From Bacteroidota bacterium (lineage in GTDB: Bacteria > Bacteroidota > Ignavibacteria > Kapaibacteriales > UBA2268), in NCBI GenBank assembly GCA_022708005.1, contig JAKIZN010000128.1, forward strand, positions 1 through 5,564: a stretch of DNA of 5,564 bases, read 5' to 3'. Both the position numbers and the translations under genes were made by a program. The notes below the pieces were generated by a model, which worked only from the letters and a program-made list of their open reading frames with translations, did no database searches and was not told where the DNA came from. This document shows positions 4,820-5,564 of the stretch, one piece after another (position 1 is the stretch's first letter; each line of letters opens with the position of its first letter).

Positions 4820-5564
4820 TATTCTATAATATAAATTCCATTAAAAGAAAATGATAAGATTAAAATTACGATAGTAATCCAGCCAATAATTTTTCTTGTT
4901 GTGCCAATATCAGAATCGTCCATTACTGGCGGGTGGTCGAGCTTAATCACAAATTTTAAAACTATTGCCCATACGAGCCAACCAAACCAAGATTTGAATA
5001 TAAACGGCGCTTTGTCTTGCACGAAGTTAAATATTGGCAGCAAAGCGTTTTGCAAAGCAATAATTATCGAATTGGGCGAATCCACTTTGAGTAAGTCGTA
5101 TAGCTGAGCGAATACCGAAGCCGCTCCCAATGCAAGCAAGACATACCAAGCTATCCTTGCGATTTTTGAGTGTAATTTCCCGAACATAGCGTAAGTTATA
5201 TGCCCGCCATCAAGTTGCCCAACTGGCAACATATTAAGCGAAGTAACAAATAACCCGAACCAGCCAACGTTCAAAAATGGATAATGGTATATTTCATTCA
5301 TCGGAGGCAAAAATCCATTAGGATTAGCAAATACATTGGACAGCAGCCAATATAAAATTGTATCGCCAAAGTGCAAACTTGTATTTGGAATTGCTCCGCC
5401 GTATAGCTCAATGTATTCTGGATGAATGCTATATAAAAAATCTATATTGGGCAGAGTTATAAGCCCATAAATTAAAAATCCAAGCGAAACGATAAATCCC
5501 GCGATAGGACCAGCGGCGCCAATGTCGAACAGCGCTTTTCGGCTTGGAATTGGAGAGCGAGTCT
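4819..5564 (-). CDS. Site-2 protease family protein (peptidase M50, EGY-like), N-terminus outside window
   Basis: This is an intramembrane zinc metalloprotease. The frame stays open to the right window edge, so 247 C-terminal residues are visible. A TTG at 5376 is internal, since conserved sequence continues upstream of it. Visible landmarks are RSPIPSRKALFDIGAAGPIAG (fragment residues 2-22), typical of the membrane-entry segment after the first zinc motif; NMLPVGQLDGGH (110-121), where D118 is the third zinc ligand of the NxxPxxxLDG signature; and HPPVMDD (210-216) before the last helix, as in bacterial and plastid EGY-type members. About five hydrophobic segments are visible (about 15-37, 97-117, 137-155, 192-206 and 227-241). 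The HExxH motif should lie beyond the edge and could not be checked. Substrates are unknown. The gene overlaps murB by one base, which suggests a shared operon. Confidence 0.9.
   Translation of the reverse strand, partial: TRSPIPSRKALFDIGAAGPIAGFIVSLGFLIYGLITLPNIDFLYSIHPEYIELYGGAIPNTSLHFGDTILYWLLSNVFANPNGFLPPMNEIYHYPFLNVGWFGLFVTSLNMLPVGQLDGGHITYAMFGKLHSKIARIAWYVLLALGAASVFAQLYDLLKVDSPNSIIIALQNALLPIFNFVQDKAPFIFKSWFGWLVWAIVLKFVIKLDHPPVMDDSDIGTTRKIIGWITIVILILSFSFNGIYIIE

Noticed and set aside
4819..5376. A complete short gene starting at the TTG at 5376
   Set aside because: Conserved M50 sequence (SPIPSRKALFDIGAAGPIAG) continues upstream in the same frame to the window edge, so the TTG is internal and the gene is truncated by the window.

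Overview
The window is bacterial chromosomal DNA. It is AT-rich and densely packed with housekeeping genes, and no plasmid, phage or transposase gene is visible. The protein sequences (RpoC C-terminus, an EGY-like site-2 protease), the near absence of Shine-Dalgarno sequences and the AT-rich codon use suggest a member of the Bacteroidota/Chlorobiota/Kapabacteria side of the FCB group. That placement is inferred from general resemblance and was not tested by a search.

Layout, left to right. (1) The last 186 codons of rpoC (1-561) run into a strong intrinsic terminator at 582-617. (2) A 323-bp gap (562-884) holds that terminator, a palindromic dispersed repeat (673-723), a pair of 14-bp direct repeats (629-642 and 777-790) and a likely sigma70-type promoter just before yebC. 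(3) A plus-strand operon follows: yebC (885-1637), ruvC (1637-2179, sharing the A of TAATG) and a polytopic membrane protein that looks like a GT-C-fold glycosyltransferase (2195-3490, or from a TTG at 2180). (4) A 312-bp convergent gap (3491-3802) holds at least six short inverted repeats, a second copy of the palindromic repeat, and a third copy of its flanks without the hairpin. (5) A minus-strand operon enters from the right edge: a site-2 metalloprotease of family M50 (4819-5564, N-terminus outside the window) and murB (3803-4819), again joined by TAATG.

Functionally, rpoC serves transcription, yebC translation or gene regulation, ruvC resolution of recombination intermediates, and the membrane protein probably glycosylates lipids or cell-envelope material. 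MurB makes UDP-N-acetylmuramic acid for peptidoglycan, and the M50 protease cleaves inside the membrane. Tight overlaps imply co-translation in both operons, not a shared pathway.

The protein-coding content is ordinary. I see no new multi-gene system. The least explained part is the intergenic repeat family. Its hairpins repeatedly have exactly 3-nt loops, the central triplet is inverted between two copies, and one site looks like the same locus without the hairpin. These features recall REP-like elements or single-strand hairpin mobility, but no mobilising enzyme is encoded here.
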